Positions 1-8,775 of a DNA stretch of 64,000 nucleotides are shown here, piece by piece. Below the pieces are notes generated by a model that did not search any database, had not been told where the DNA came from, and saw only the letters and a list, made by a program, of their open reading frames with translations. Made by a program: the position numbers and the translations under genes. Within the stretch, counting starts at the first letter, position 1; each line of letters starts with the position of its first letter. Source of the stretch: Acidovorax soli (lineage in GTDB: Bacteria > Pseudomonadota > Gammaproteobacteria > Burkholderiales > Burkholderiaceae_C). The stretch is from assembly GCF_014207955.1 (NCBI RefSeq), contig NZ_JACHLK010000006.1:248001-312000 (forward strand). The letters run 5' to 3'.

Positions 1-92
1 CCTTCTCTCGAATCGCTGCGCGATTCGGGAAGGGGGACGCCACCAGCGCGGCGGGGCGGCCCTTGCGCGGTGGCCCTGGTCTTTGGCTGCGA
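1..92 (+). repeat. Dispersed intergenic repeat A, copy 1 (truncated by window edge)
   Basis: This is the right part of a repeat found again at 13406, 16163 and 46714. It shows an imperfect hairpin at about 1-36 with the stem CGAATCG/CGATTCG, followed by the shared core GCGGCGGGGCGGCCCTTGCG at 48-67. The left end lies outside the window. It sits just upstream of the livF-type gene. Confidence 0.75.
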
Positions 93-136
93 CAGTTTCG
101 GCGAACAGTGACGCATCGGTTGCCCTGGAGGCAGCC

Positions 137-175
137 GCCAACCGAGAGGGCTGCAATGCAACCCTCCCGATTGGC
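137..175. other. Imperfect palindrome in the leader of the livF-type gene
   Basis: The 19-nt arms at 137-155 and 157-175 pair with three mismatches. Those mismatches become G-U pairs when the minus strand is transcribed. It lies 22 bases before the livF start. It could be a hairpin of the mRNA leader, or part of the repeat-rich spacer inserted upstream; no T-run follows, so it is not an obvious terminator. Confidence 0.35.
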
Positions 176-196
176 ACAGCGAGTGAAGGCAACACC

Positions 197-1009
197 ATGG
201 ATTCCAGCAACAACATCGTTCTCAACGTCAACGGCATCGAGGTCATCTACAACCACGTGATCCTGGTGCTCAAGGGGGTCTCGCTGCAGGTGCGCGAAGG
301 CAGCATCGTGGCCATCCTCGGGGGCAACGGCGCGGGCAAGACGACCACGCTGCGCGCCATCTCCAACCTGCTGCAGGGCGAACGCGGGGCGGTCACCAAG
401 GGGAGCATCGAGCTGCGCGGCGAGCGCATCGAGAACCTCTCGCCGGCCGACCTGGTCAAGCGCGGCGTGGTGCAGGTCATGGAAGGGCGCCACTGCTTCG
501 CCCACCTGACCATCGAGGAGAACCTGATGACGGGCTCCTACACCCGCAGCAGCAAGGCCGAGATCGCCGCCAACCTGGAGAAGGTCTACAACTACTTTCC
601 GCGCCTGAAGACCCGGCGCACCTCGCAGGCGGCGTACACCTCGGGCGGCGAGCAGCAGATGTGCGCCATCGGCCGTGCGCTGATGGCCAACCCCAGCATG
701 GTGCTGCTCGACGAGCCCTCGATGGGCCTTGCGCCGCAGATCGTGGAGGAGGTGTTCAACATCGTGAAAGACCTGAACACCAAGGAGAAGGTGACCTTCC
801 TGTTGGCCGAGCAGAACACCAACATGGCGCTCAAGTACGCCGACTACGGCTACATCATGGAAAGCGGCCGCGTGGTGATGGACGGCGCGGCCAGCGACCT
901 GGCGAGCAACGAGGACGTCAAGGAGTTCTACCTGGGCGTGGGTGGTGGCGAGCGCAAGAGCTTCAAGGACGTGAAGAGCTACAAGCGCCGCAAGCGCTGG
1001 CTGGCCTGA
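197..1009 (+). CDS. livF: ABC transporter ATP-binding protein, LivF type
   Basis: A 270-residue cytoplasmic ATPase of the branched-chain amino acid (HAAT) uptake family. Walker A GGNGAGKTT is at residues 42-50, the signature SGGEQ at 149-153, and Walker B MVLLDE at 168-173. These are the usual LivF landmarks. The C-terminus has a basic tail (KSYKRRKRWLA) that is longer than in classical LivF. The start at 197 is chosen because the protein begins there with normal LivF sequence; an in-frame extension to 83 would read through a repeat-derived leader. The next gene encodes a PaaK-type CoA ligase, which suggests that the transporter imports an aromatic or other organic acid rather than leucine. 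The LivG, LivH and LivM partners must lie left of the window. The family call is firm; the substrate is inferred. Confidence 0.9.
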   Translation: MDSSNNIVLNVNGIEVIYNHVILVLKGVSLQVREGSIVAILGGNGAGKTTTLRAISNLLQGERGAVTKGSIELRGERIENLSPADLVKRGVVQVMEGRHCFAHLTIEENLMTGSYTRSSKAEIAANLEKVYNYFPRLKTRRTSQAAYTSGGEQQMCAIGRALMANPSMVLLDEPSMGLAPQIVEEVFNIVKDLNTKEKVTFLLAEQNTNMALKYADYGYIMESGRVVMDGAASDLASNEDVKEFYLGVGGGERKSFKDVKSYKRRKRWLA

Positions 1010-1014
1010 ATATG

Positions 1015-1105
1015 ACCCCCACGCTCCCTCACTGCGTGTGGTCGCTGCCCCCCAAGGGGGCCCCGACCGCCTTGGGGCGGCCCGGCGGCGGTCGGATCGC
1101 CCTCT
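1015..1105 (+). repeat. GC-rich palindromic intergenic repeat B
   Basis: The spacer between the livF-type and ligase genes contains three nested inverted repeats: CACGCTCCCTCACTGCGTGT, GCCCCCCAAGGGGGC, and GACCGCC...GGCGGTC around 1066-1096. There is no T-run. It resembles REP-type intergenic palindromes and differs in sequence from repeat A. Only one copy is seen in this window. Confidence 0.5.
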
Positions 1106-1144
1106 GCACAGGCACTGCCTGAAACACCATTCACAGGAACCGCC

Positions 1145-2392
1145 ATGAATTCTTTCTACGACACGCTGGAAACCCGCGCGCCCGATGCGCGCGAAGCCGC
1201 CCTGCTCGCCGCCCTGCCTGGCCAGGTGGCCCACGCTCAGAAGGCGTCGCCCGCCTTTGCAAGTATTCTGGCCGGCGTGGACGCCTCGGCCATCACCAGC
1301 CGTGCAGCGCTGGCGCAGTTGCCGGTGACGCGCAAGCACGAGCTGCTCGAGCGCCAGCAGGCCGGCCGCGCCACCAATGTCTTCGGCGGCTTCAGCGCGC
1401 TGTCCTTCGGCGCGGGCATGCCGCGCGTGTTCGCCAGCCCTGGCACCATCTACGAGCCCGAGGGCACGCGGCGCGACTACTGGCGCATGGCGCGCGCCAT
1501 GTACAGCGCCGGCTTCCGGCCCGGCGAACTGATCCACAACAGCTTCAGCTACCACTTCGTTCCTGCCGGCTCCATGATGGAAACCGGCGCCCATGCGCTG
1601 GGTTGCACCGTGTTTGCCGGCGGCACCGGCCAGACCGAGCAACAGGTGCAGGCCATGGCCGAACTGCGGCCCGCAGGCTACATCGGCACGCCGAGCTTTC
1701 TCAAGCTCATTGTCGAGCGCGCGGCCGAGATGGGCGTGGCGCTGCCCACGGTGACCAAGGCCCTGGTCTCGGGCGAGGCCTTTCCGCCCTCGCTGCGCGA
1801 CTGGTTCACCGAGCGCGGCGTTGCTGGCTACCAGTGCTACGCCACGGCCGACCTGGGGCTGATCGCCTACGAGACCAGCGCGCGCGAAGGCCTGGTGCTC
1901 GATGAAGGCGTGATCGTGGAGATCGTGCGCCCCGGCACCGGCGACCCCGTGCCCGAGGGCGAGGTCGGCGAGCTCGTGGTGACCACCCTGAACCCCGACT
2001 ACCCGCTGGTGCGCTTTGGCACCGGCGACCTCTCGGCCGTGCTGCCCGGCACCTGCCCCACGGGCCGCACCAACCGCCGCATCAAGGGCTGGATGGGTCG
2101 GGCCGACCAGACCACCAAGGTGCGCGGCATGTTCGTGCACCCCGGCCAGGTGGCTGCCATCGTGCGGCGCTTTCCGCAGGTGCTGCGTGCGCGCCTGGTG
2201 GTCAGTGGCGAGATGGCCAACGACCAGATGCTGCTGCAGGTGGAAACCACCGAGACCGCCGAAGGCCTGGCCCGCCAGCTGGGCGACGCCATCCGCGAGG
2301 TGACCAAGCTGCGCGGCGAAGTGCAGATGGTGCCACCAGGCAGCCTGCCCAACGATGGGCGCGTGATCGAAGACGCGCGCAGCTACCGCTGA
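1145..2392 (+). CDS. Phenylacetate-CoA ligase-like AMP-forming enzyme (PaaK family)
   Basis: A 415-residue protein of the PaaK branch of adenylate-forming ligases, which activate an aryl- or acyl-carboxylate to its CoA thioester via an acyl-AMP. The central segment YQCYATADLGLIAYE (about 226-240) corresponds to the PaaK substrate/AMP-binding loop, and VRFGTGDLS near 288 to the conserved hinge region. KLRGEVQMVPPGSLPNDGR near the C-terminus matches the terminal subdomain. The usual glycine-rich P-loop near the N-terminus is replaced by SFGAGMPRVF, so the phosphate-binding loop is atypical. The start is supported by CAGGAAC about 8 bases upstream. It follows the LivF-type gene in the same direction, so it probably activates the imported acid. 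Exact substrate unknown. Confidence 0.8.
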   Translation: MNSFYDTLETRAPDAREAALLAALPGQVAHAQKASPAFASILAGVDASAITSRAALAQLPVTRKHELLERQQAGRATNVFGGFSALSFGAGMPRVFASPGTIYEPEGTRRDYWRMARAMYSAGFRPGELIHNSFSYHFVPAGSMMETGAHALGCTVFAGGTGQTEQQVQAMAELRPAGYIGTPSFLKLIVERAAEMGVALPTVTKALVSGEAFPPSLRDWFTERGVAGYQCYATADLGLIAYETSAREGLVLDEGVIVEIVRPGTGDPVPEGEVGELVVTTLNPDYPLVRFGTGDLSAVLPGTCPTGRTNRRIKGWMGRADQTTKVRGMFVHPGQVAAIVRRFPQVLRARLVVSGEMANDQMLLQVETTETAEGLARQLGDAIREVTKLRGEVQMVPPGSLPNDGRVIEDARSYR

Positions 2393-2414
2393 GGCCCAAG
2401 GGCCTGTCTACAAC

Positions 2415-2467
2415 AGGGCCTGCTCACACTGGTTTCGGGGTCACCGAAATTGGTGTGAGCAGGCCCT
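2415..2467. repeat. Long near-perfect hairpin (terminator-like or REP element)
   Basis: Arms starting AGGGCCTGCTCACAC at 2415 and ending GTGTGAGCAGGCCCT at 2467 pair over about 23 bases with few mismatches around a 5-base loop. It lies 23 bases after the ligase stop. There is no downstream T-run, so it could be a weak bidirectional terminator, an mRNA 3'-end stabiliser or a REP-like element. Confidence 0.6.
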
Positions 2468-2510
2468 AATCCATTGGCCTCATGGGGGATTATCGGGACA
2501 CCCCCATATT

Positions 2511-2710
2511 CTCCATATATAGACATATTCAGCAGATATGGAGGCGTCGCGAAGGCATATTTTCAGCAGCCCCTCCAAAACCCCTGACAAAGGTCAATCC
2601 AAGGGAAAACGCTGCCCCATTCCGGCGCCAGTGTTTACCCTTAATACGCTACTCTATTCATAGCATTAAACGACCACATACAGTGCTTTGAAAGCGCATT
2701 TCGCTCAAAG
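2511..2710. promoter_or_regulatory. AT-rich regulatory region upstream of the first Bug receptor gene
   Basis: The 406-base gap 2393-2798 is much more AT-rich than its surroundings after the hairpin. It holds an inverted repeat CTCCATAT (2511-2518) / ATATGGAG (2536-2543), a direct repeat of CATATTCAGCA/CATATTTTCAGCA, and a second imperfect inverted repeat CTTTGAAAGCG/CGCTCAAAG at 2686-2710. These look like operators, perhaps of the LysR type, but no regulator gene is adjacent. No coding region is credible here. Confidence 0.4.
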
Positions 2711-2798
2711 CCACTACCCCCCGCATGGTACGTAATTCCCGCAATACTGGCGAAAGGGTCGCTGGATATCATGGCCCGTCTTTTACAGAGGAGCACTC

Positions 2799-3785
2799 AT
2801 GAAAAAACTGATCCAACTCGCCCTTGTCGCCGCAGCGGCAGCAGCCACTTTTGGCGCCGCTGCGCAGGAATACCCATCCAAGGACAAGACGGTCACCATC
2901 GTGGTGCCTTTCGCCGCTGGCGGCCCGACCGACCGCGTCGCGCGTGACCTGGCCGAAGCCCTGCGCAAGCCGCTGGGCGCCAACGTGGTGGTGGACAACA
3001 CCGCCGGTGCCGGCAGCTCCATCGGCGCCGCCCGCGTCGCCCGCGCCGCACCCGATGGCTACACCCTGCTGCTCAACCACATCGGCATGTCCACCATGCC
3101 CGCGCTGTACCGCAAGCTGGCCTTCAGCGTGCCCAACGACTTCGAGTACCTGGGCATGGTCAACGATGTGCCCATGACGCTGATCGCGCGCCCCACCATG
3201 GCCGCCAACAACTACAAGGAACTGTCGGCTTGGCTCGCGCAGAACAAAGGCAAGATCAACCTGGGCAATGCCGGCCTGGGTTCCGCCTCGCACCTGTGCG
3301 GCCTGATGTTCCAGAGCGCCGTGCAGATCGACATGACCCCCGTTCCCTACAAGGGCACGGCACCGGCCATCACCGACCTGATCGGCGGCCAGATCGACCT
3401 GCTGTGCGACCAGACCACCAACACCTCGGGCCAAATCGAAGCCAAGAAGGTCAAGGCCTATGCCGTGACCACCCAGAAACGCCTGACCACGCCCCTGCTC
3501 AAGGACCTGCCCACGCTGGCCGAATCGGGCCTGAAGAACTTCGAAGTGACCATCTGGCACGGCCTGTACGGCCCCAAGGGCACGCCGCCTGACATCGCCA
3601 AGAAGATCAACGACGCACTCAAGGTCGCCCTGAAGGACCCCGACTTCATCAAGAAGCAGGAAGGCCTGGGCGCCGTGGTCGTGACCGACAAGCGCGTCGA
3701 GCCCGCCGAGCACAAGAAGTTTGTGGCGGCCGAAATCGACAAGTGGACGGCTGTCATCAAGGCCGCCGGCACCTACGCCGACTGA
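2799..3785 (+). CDS. Bug/TctC-family periplasmic solute-binding receptor
   Basis: A 328-residue extracytoplasmic receptor of the tripartite tricarboxylate transporter (TTT) class. A Sec signal peptide (MKKLIQLALVAAAAAATFGAA, cleavage near AAA-QEYPS) is followed by the Bug signature strand TVTIVVPFAAGGPTDRVARD and the GAGSSIGAARVARAAPDGYT ligand loop. The length is normal for the family. These proteins bind mono- or dicarboxylates in a Venus-flytrap fold and present them to TctA/TctB. Neither membrane subunit is encoded in this window, as is common for the many orphan Bug genes of Comamonadaceae. GAGGAG lies 8 bases before ATG. It is followed by its own terminator, so it is a single-gene unit. 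The ligand cannot be read from sequence. Confidence 0.93.
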   Translation: MKKLIQLALVAAAAAATFGAAAQEYPSKDKTVTIVVPFAAGGPTDRVARDLAEALRKPLGANVVVDNTAGAGSSIGAARVARAAPDGYTLLLNHIGMSTMPALYRKLAFSVPNDFEYLGMVNDVPMTLIARPTMAANNYKELSAWLAQNKGKINLGNAGLGSASHLCGLMFQSAVQIDMTPVPYKGTAPAITDLIGGQIDLLCDQTTNTSGQIEAKKVKAYAVTTQKRLTTPLLKDLPTLAESGLKNFEVTIWHGLYGPKGTPPDIAKKINDALKVALKDPDFIKKQEGLGAVVVTDKRVEPAEHKKFVAAEIDKWTAVIKAAGTYAD

Positions 3786-3811
3786 TCGGCCCACGCGCAG
3801 CACTGCACCAC

Positions 3812-3846
3812 AAGCCACCACGCCCTTGGGCCTGGTGGCTTTTTTC
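3812..3846 (+). terminator. Rho-independent terminator after the first Bug gene
   Basis: AAGCCACCACGCCC pairs with GGGCCTGGTGGCTT (one mismatch in 14) and runs directly into TTTTTT at 3840-3845. It is 27 bases after the stop codon. Confidence 0.9.
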
Positions 3847-3994
3847 TGCCCGGGCAGCCGGACCCTGGGCCCGATGTCCATCCATCCACCACGGCCACAT
3901 TCCGCGCCTGGTCTTCGGGTAATCCATCTGCCCGGCGCGCGCGCGCCCGCGTAGAACTGCAGGCATACACCCGGCTCTTGAAGAAAGCATTTCC

Positions 3995-5101
3995 ATGGCA
4001 CAGCAAGCCCGCAGCACCCACCCCGCCATCGCCGCGAAGACCCGCGCCCGCAGCCGCCGCAAGGCCATTGCCATGGCCTTCACCCTGAGCGCGCTGGGCG
4101 CCCTGGCCGTGGCCACCGCCAGCGCCCTGCTGCTGCCGCGCTCCGCCCACGCACAGCAGCCTGCGGCAGCGCCTGCAGGCGCATGGCCCAACAAGCCGGT
4201 GCGCATCGTCGTGCCGTTTGCGCCCGGCGGCACCACCGACATCCTGGCGCGCGCACTGACGCCTGATCTGTCGCGCGTGTTCGGCCAGCAGTTCGTGGTG
4301 GACAACCGCGCCGGTGCCGGCGGCAACGTGGGTGCCGAGATCGTGGCCAAGGCCCCGGCCGATGGCTACACACTGCTCATGGGCACCGTGGGCACGCACG
4401 GCATCAACCGCGCGCTGTACGCCAAGCTGCCCTACGACCCGATCAAGGACTTCGCGCCCATCACCCTGGTCGCCGCCGTGCCCAACGTGATGGTGATGAA
4501 CGTGGACAAGGCCAAGTCCCTGGGCATCACCAATGTGCAGGACTTCATGCGCGTTGCCAAGGCCAGCCCCGGCAAGTTCAACATGGCATCGAGCGGCAAT
4601 GGCACCTCCATCCACCTGGCGGGCGAGCTGTTCAAGAGCATGACCGGCACCTTCATGCTGCACCTGCCTTACCGCGGCTCCGGCCCCGCGCTGCTGGACC
4701 TGGTGGGCGGCAATGCGGATGTGATGTTCGACAACCTGCCCTCGTCCATGGCCCAGATCAAGGCCGGCAAGCTGACCGCGCTGGCCGTGACGAGCAGCCA
4801 GCGCTCCGGCGCCCTGCCCGACGTGCCCACGGTGGAGCAGGCCGGAGGCCCCACGCTCAAGGGCTACGAGGCCAGCTCCTGGTTCGGCCTGCTGGCCCCC
4901 GCCGGCACCCCGCCCGACATGGTCAACCGCATCCAGCAGGAAGTCGCCAAGGCCCTGGCCTCCCCCGCGATGAAGGAGCGCCTGATGGCCCAGGGCGCGA
5001 TCCCCGGCGGCAACACGCCTGCCGAGTTCGCCAAGCACATCGACGCCGAGCACAAGAAGTGGGCCCAGGTGGTCAAGGCCTCGGGCGCCAAGGTGGACTG
5101 A
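3995..5101 (+). CDS. Bug/TctC-family periplasmic solute-binding receptor (second, tandem)
   Basis: A 368-residue receptor of the same TTT family as its left neighbour. It is longer because of a 54-residue export region: a basic N-terminus (RARSRRK) precedes a long hydrophobic stretch and a cleavage site after SAHA-QQ. The mature protein starts with the typical [19 protein letters not shown] strand and carries [20 protein letters not shown]. The basic region lacks the twin-arginine consensus, so Sec export is likely. GAAGAAAG lies upstream of the ATG; a shorter start at ATG 4064 or 4073 is possible. A 209-base spacer with the preceding gene's terminator separates it from the first Bug gene, so the two are probably transcribed independently. 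No TctA/B neighbours. Confidence 0.92.
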   Translation: MAQQARSTHPAIAAKTRARSRRKAIAMAFTLSALGALAVATASALLLPRSAHAQQPAAAPAGAWPNKPVRIVVPFAPGGTTDILARALTPDLSRVFGQQFVVDNRAGAGGNVGAEIVAKAPADGYTLLMGTVGTHGINRALYAKLPYDPIKDFAPITLVAAVPNVMVMNVDKAKSLGITNVQDFMRVAKASPGKFNMASSGNGTSIHLAGELFKSMTGTFMLHLPYRGSGPALLDLVGGNADVMFDNLPSSMAQIKAGKLTALAVTSSQRSGALPDVPTVEQAGGPTLKGYEASSWFGLLAPAGTPPDMVNRIQQEVAKALASPAMKERLMAQGAIPGGNTPAEFAKHIDAEHKKWAQVVKASGAKVD

Positions 5102-5131
5102 CACCGAAATGCCGGCAAACCAAGCCGGCCG

Positions 5132-5743
5132 CTATGCCATGGGCTGGCGGATGATGGTCTTCCATTTCGCGGGCGCCGCCTTGCGGATGTCGCTCAGGTA
5201 GATCTCATGGTGCTTTCCGGCCCGTGAGGCCCGGGCGTCGATGAAGTCGTGCACCCGCTCAATGGTGGGCCCCTCTTCGGTGAAGGGCCCCAGGTGCAGC
5301 ACCTGTGCGCACCGCCCTTCGGCGAACACCTCCGAGCGCAGGCGCTCCACCCCTGGCAGCGCCTTCTTGCGCCGCACCTCGTCGATGGCGCGGGCAAGCA
5401 CCTCCGGCGTCGCAAAGGAAGGCTGCATGACCATCATCGTCCACTGCCACTGGGCACGGTCATTGGCGACAAAGGCCGCCATGTCGTCGGCCCACCACAG
5501 GCCTTCCAGCGGCATCACTGCATAGTCAATGGCTTCAGGGCCCTTCTTGACCATGAACTTCGCCGTGTAGGAGACGGCGAACAAGGCCTCCACCGCCTGC
5601 GCATAAGGCTCCGAGCCAGTCGGATCCCCCTGTCCATCGACCATCAGGAAGCGCAAGGCGGGGACCTCGACCTCCACCACGCTGCGGGCCGAGGGCTGGT
5701 ACAGGTGCTTGAGGTCCGTCTTCTTCAGGTCAATCTTGTCCAC
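5132..5743 (-). CDS. GyrI-like small-molecule-binding domain protein
   Basis: A 203-residue soluble protein with the two-repeat SHS2 GyrI-like fold pattern: VPALRFLMVDGQGDPTGSEP near residues 30-48, a central YAVMPLEGLWW, and a C-terminal HHEIYLSDIRKAAPAKWKT. It lacks the AraC or MerR DNA-binding domain to which GyrI domains are often fused, so it is a stand-alone ligand-binding or hydrolase-type member (COG4832-like). Translation probably starts at GTG 5743, since MDKIDLKKTDLKHLY is typical of the family. It lies 30 bases after the DUF1840 gene in the same direction. The ligand is unknown. Confidence 0.8.
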   Translation of the reverse strand: MDKIDLKKTDLKHLYQPSARSVVEVEVPALRFLMVDGQGDPTGSEPYAQAVEALFAVSYTAKFMVKKGPEAIDYAVMPLEGLWWADDMAAFVANDRAQWQWTMMVMQPSFATPEVLARAIDEVRRKKALPGVERLRSEVFAEGRCAQVLHLGPFTEEGPTIERVHDFIDARASRAGKHHEIYLSDIRKAAPAKWKTIIRQPMA

Positions 5744-5773
5744 AGGCGGCCCCGGTTCGCGCGCACGCCATGG

Positions 5774-6100
5774 TCACACTCCCCAGACCACATCCGCCTG
5801 CTCGGCTGCGCTCTTGCGCAGCATCTCGATGAAAGGCGCCGCGCGTTGGCGCAGCTTCACGGTGTCTGCGCGGCCGCCCTGCTCCTCGTCCTCGTCCCCT
5901 TCCTTGCCCTCCGGCGCGGGGGGCTGGGCTTCGCTGGCCTTGACTGCGGCCTCCAGGGCCGCGATGGCCCCGGGAATCTGCGCCGCGGTCACGATGCCGC
6001 TGCCGCCCGGGGTCTTGCCGATGATCTCCAGGATCTGGCGGCCCTGGGGTTCAAGCATGATCAGATCGGCCGCGGCCTTGGACTTGAATTTGTAAAGCAT
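5774..6100 (-). CDS. DUF1840 family protein
   Basis: A 108-residue small cytoplasmic protein. [16 protein letters not shown] at the N-terminus followed by a conserved ILEIIGK and an acidic, low-complexity middle ([13 protein letters not shown]) before [15 protein letters not shown] match the DUF1840 family, which is common in beta-proteobacteria and has no assigned function. The ATG at 6100 is preferred over an in-frame start at 6121 because GAGAGGACC sits 8-16 bases before it. It heads the pair with the GyrI-like gene. Confidence 0.85.
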   Translation of the reverse strand: MLYKFKSKAAADLIMLEPQGRQILEIIGKTPGGSGIVTAAQIPGAIAALEAAVKASEAQPPAPEGKEGDEDEEQGGRADTVKLRQRAAPFIEMLRKSAAEQADVVWGV

Positions 6101-6117
6101 GGTGTGCAGAGGTCCTC

Positions 6118-6369
6118 TCAAGTGGCAATGTTCTCTTTGTACATGGAGTCGCGCGTGAACGGGCCATCCGATTGTGCGCCGCGCAGGGTGCCGCTCCGGG
6201 TACCCCCATCCAACCGGTAGCTACACAGCACCTTAACGCCCAGCGCTGCCCCACCCTGTGCGGCAAACACCCCACGCGCTGCAGGCAGTTGCACCTCCCG
6301 CCGGTCAGACCAGACCCACAGTGTGCGCGCACCGCCCCCTGCTGGGCGCGATCCCTGCGCCGAAGCCAT
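6118..6369 (-). CDS. Possible small hypothetical protein
   Basis: An open frame of 83 codons ending just upstream of the DUF1840 gene and in the same direction. Its C-terminal half (from [18 protein letters not shown] to MYKENIAT) does not look like translated repeat. However, there is no ribosome-binding site at 6369 and no family I recognise. It could be real, or the remains of a longer gene. It occupies most of the 320-base gap 6101-6420; the rest of that gap holds the promoter described next. Confidence 0.25.
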   Translation of the reverse strand: MASAQGSRPAGGGARTLWVWSDRREVQLPAARGVFAAQGGAALGVKVLCSYRLDGGTRSGTLRGAQSDGPFTRDSMYKENIAT

Positions 6370-6384
6370 CTGGGGATGGCCCCA

Positions 6385-6412
6385 TTGACAGCAATTTGTT
6401 TAGGTCTAAACT
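6385..6412 (+). promoter_or_regulatory. Sigma-70 promoter of the aromatic-CoA operon
   Basis: A perfect -35 TTGACA is at 6385-6390 and a -10 TAAACT at 6407-6412, with 16-base spacing. The predicted start of transcription, about 6419, falls within a few bases of the ATG at 6421. No Shine-Dalgarno sequence precedes that ATG, so the mRNA is probably leaderless. Confidence 0.65.
6398..6411. promoter_or_regulatory. Putative MarR operator overlapping the -10 box
   Basis: GTTTAGGTCTAAAC is a palindrome with perfect 6-base arms and a 2-base centre. It covers the -10 element, as expected for repression. The second gene of the operon encodes a MarR protein, the likely ligand-responsive repressor. Confidence 0.6.
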
Positions 6413-6420
6413 ATTTTTCC

Positions 6421-8772
6421 ATGAACATACTTTGCATTGGCGGCGGCCCCGCAGGTCTGTATTTCGCTCTGCTCATGAAGCAGCAGAACCCGGCGCACCG
6501 TGTGACGGTGCTGGAGCGCAACCGCCCGTTTGACACCTTCGGCTGGGGCGTGGTGCTGTCGGACCAGACACTGGCCAACCTGCAGGCGGCGGATGGCGCC
6601 ACGGCCGGGCTGATCGGCGATGCCTTCAACCATTGGGACGACATCGAGGTGTTCTTCAAGGGCCAGAGCGTGCGCTCGGGCGGGCATGGCTTCTGCGGCA
6701 TCGGCCGCAAGCGCCTGCTCAACATCCTGCAGGACCGCTGCCTCGCCGTGGGCGTGGAGCTGGTGTTCGAGACCGAGGTGCAGGACGACCAGGAGGCCGC
6801 GGCCAAGTACAACGCCGACCTGGTGATCGCCAGCGATGGCCTGAACAGCCGCATCCGCACCCGCTACGCCGCCACCTACCAGCCTGACATCGACCTGCGC
6901 CAGTGCCGCTTTGTCTGGCTGGGCACGCACAAGAAGTTTGACGCTTTTACTTTTGCTTTCGAACAGACCGAGCACGGCTGGTTCCAGGCCCATGCCTACC
7001 AGTTCGACGCCGACACCTCCACCTTCATTGTGGAGACGCCCGAGGCGGTGTGGAAGGCCCATGGCCTGGACCAGATGGAGCAGCCCGAGGCCATCGCCTT
7101 CTGCGAGCGCCTGTTCGCCAAATACCTCGACGGCAATGCCCTGATCAGCAACGCCACCCACCTGCGCGGTTCGGCCAACTGGATCCGCTTTCCGCGCGTG
7201 ATCTGCAACACCTGGGTGCACCGCGAAGCCATTGGCGGCAAGCCGGTGCCCATCGTGCTCATGGGCGATGCGGCGCACACCGCGCATTTTTCCATTGGCA
7301 GCGGCACCAAACTCGCGCTCGAAGACGCTATCGACCTGGCCAACGAGTTCGCCACGGGCCTGCCCATCGATGAAGTGCTCACGCACTACGAGGCGCGCCG
7401 CAGCGTCGAGGTGCTGAAGATCCAGAACGCGGCGCGCAACTCCACCGAATGGTTCGAGAACGTGACGCGCTACACGGGCATGCAGATCGAGCAGTTCGCG
7501 TACTCGCTGCTCACGCGCAGCCAGCGCATCAGCCACGAGAACCTGCGCCTGCGCGATGCGCAGTGGCTCGAAGGCTACGAAAGCTGGCTGGCGGGCGGCA
7601 AGGCCGCTGTGCCGCCCATGCTCACGCCGTTCACCGTGCGCGGCCTCACGCTCAAGAACCGCATCGTCGTCTCGCCCATGGCCACCTACAGCGCGGTCGA
7701 CGGCGTGCCGCAGGACTTTCTGCTGGTGCACCTGGGCGCGCGCGCGCTGGGCGGCGCGGCCATGGTGATGGTGGAGATGACCAGCCCCACGCCCGAAGGC
7801 CGCATCACCCCCGGCTGCACGGGGCTGTGGAACGATGCGCAGCAGGCCGCCTTCACGCGCATCGTGCAATTCGTGCACGCCAGCAGCAGCGCCAAGATCG
7901 GCATGCAGCTGGGCCACAGCGGGCCCAAGGGCTCGACCCGCGTGGGCTGGGAGGGCACGGACGAACCGCTGGAGGCAGGCAACTGGCCCCTGCTGGCTGC
8001 GAGCCCGCTGGCCTATGGCGAGCAGAACCAGACGCCCGCGGCCCTGAGCCGCGCGGACATGGATGCCATGACCGCCGCCTTCACCGAGAGCGCGCGCCGC
8101 GCCGCCGCCTGCGGCTTCGACTGGCTGGAACTGCACTGCGCCCACGGCTACCTGCTGGCCAGTTTCATCAGCCCCATCACCAACCAGCGCACCGACGGGT
8201 ACGGCGGCAGCCTGGCCAACCGCTGCCGCTACCCGCTGGAGGTGTTTGCCGCGCTGCGCGCCGTGTGGCCGGTCGACAAGCCCATGAGCGTGCGCATCTC
8301 AGCGCACGACTGGGCGCCCGGCGGCACCACGCCCGACGATGCCATCGAGATCGCGCGCCTGTTCAAGGCCGCGGGCTGCGACCTGATCGACGTGTCTTCG
8401 GGCCAGACCACGCGCGCCGCCAAACCCGTCTACGGCCGCATGTACCAGACGCCGTTTGCCGACCGCATCCGCAACGAGGTGGGCATCGCCACCATGGCCG
8501 TGGGCGCGATCAGCGAGGCCGATCACGCCAACAGCATCATCGCCGCGGGCCGTGCCGACCTCTGCGCCATTGCCCGCCCCCACCTGGCCGACCCGGCCTG
8601 GACACTGCATGCCGCAGCCCAGCTGAGCCCCGTGGCCGCCGCCCACACCGACTGGCCCGTGCAGTACTGGAGCGGGCGCGACCAGATGCAGCGCGAGATC
8701 GGCAAGCAAAAGCAGATGCAGGCCGCACTGGAGGCCCAGCACAAGCGCGGCGCCAGCGAGGAAGAGGGCTGA
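6421..8772 (+). CDS. Anthraniloyl-CoA/salicylyl-CoA 5-hydroxylase-type flavin monooxygenase fused to an Old Yellow Enzyme reductase
   Basis: A 783-residue fusion. The N-terminal half is a class A FAD monooxygenase: the dinucleotide motif GGGPAG at 6-11 and [20 protein letters not shown] near 281-300. The C-terminal half, from about residue 399 ([20 protein letters not shown]), is an FMN-dependent OYE/2,4-dienoyl-CoA reductase-like barrel with [19 protein letters not shown] near 572. This architecture is that of 2-aminobenzoyl-CoA monooxygenase/reductase and of bifunctional salicylyl-CoA 5-hydroxylase. In the anthranilate enzyme the first domain hydroxylates and dearomatises the ring, and the second reduces it to a non-aromatic oxo-cyclohexene-CoA. 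The start at 6421 is set by the FAD motif; the in-frame upstream extension is non-coding. Downstream ligase, dehydrogenase and crotonase fit a ring-reduction route, favouring an amino- over a hydroxy-substrate. Confidence 0.9.
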   Translation: MNILCIGGGPAGLYFALLMKQQNPAHRVTVLERNRPFDTFGWGVVLSDQTLANLQAADGATAGLIGDAFNHWDDIEVFFKGQSVRSGGHGFCGIGRKRLLNILQDRCLAVGVELVFETEVQDDQEAAAKYNADLVIASDGLNSRIRTRYAATYQPDIDLRQCRFVWLGTHKKFDAFTFAFEQTEHGWFQAHAYQFDADTSTFIVETPEAVWKAHGLDQMEQPEAIAFCERLFAKYLDGNALISNATHLRGSANWIRFPRVICNTWVHREAIGGKPVPIVLMGDAAHTAHFSIGSGTKLALEDAIDLANEFATGLPIDEVLTHYEARRSVEVLKIQNAARNSTEWFENVTRYTGMQIEQFAYSLLTRSQRISHENLRLRDAQWLEGYESWLAGGKAAVPPMLTPFTVRGLTLKNRIVVSPMATYSAVDGVPQDFLLVHLGARALGGAAMVMVEMTSPTPEGRITPGCTGLWNDAQQAAFTRIVQFVHASSSAKIGMQLGHSGPKGSTRVGWEGTDEPLEAGNWPLLAASPLAYGEQNQTPAALSRADMDAMTAAFTESARRAAACGFDWLELHCAHGYLLASFISPITNQRTDGYGGSLANRCRYPLEVFAALRAVWPVDKPMSVRISAHDWAPGGTTPDDAIEIARLFKAAGCDLIDVSSGQTTRAAKPVYGRMYQTPFADRIRNEVGIATMAVGAISEADHANSIIAAGRADLCAIARPHLADPAWTLHAAAQLSPVAAAHTDWPVQYWSGRDQMQREIGKQKQMQAALEAQHKRGASEEEG

Positions 8773-8775
8773 GCC

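Noticed and set aside
2769..4001. Long open frame of 410 codons antisense to the Bug genes
   Set aside because: It is a GC-rich antisense shadow with no family motif; the same occurs at 3773-5104, 6406-8145, 11291-12982 and 19323-21494, opposite well-recognised genes.
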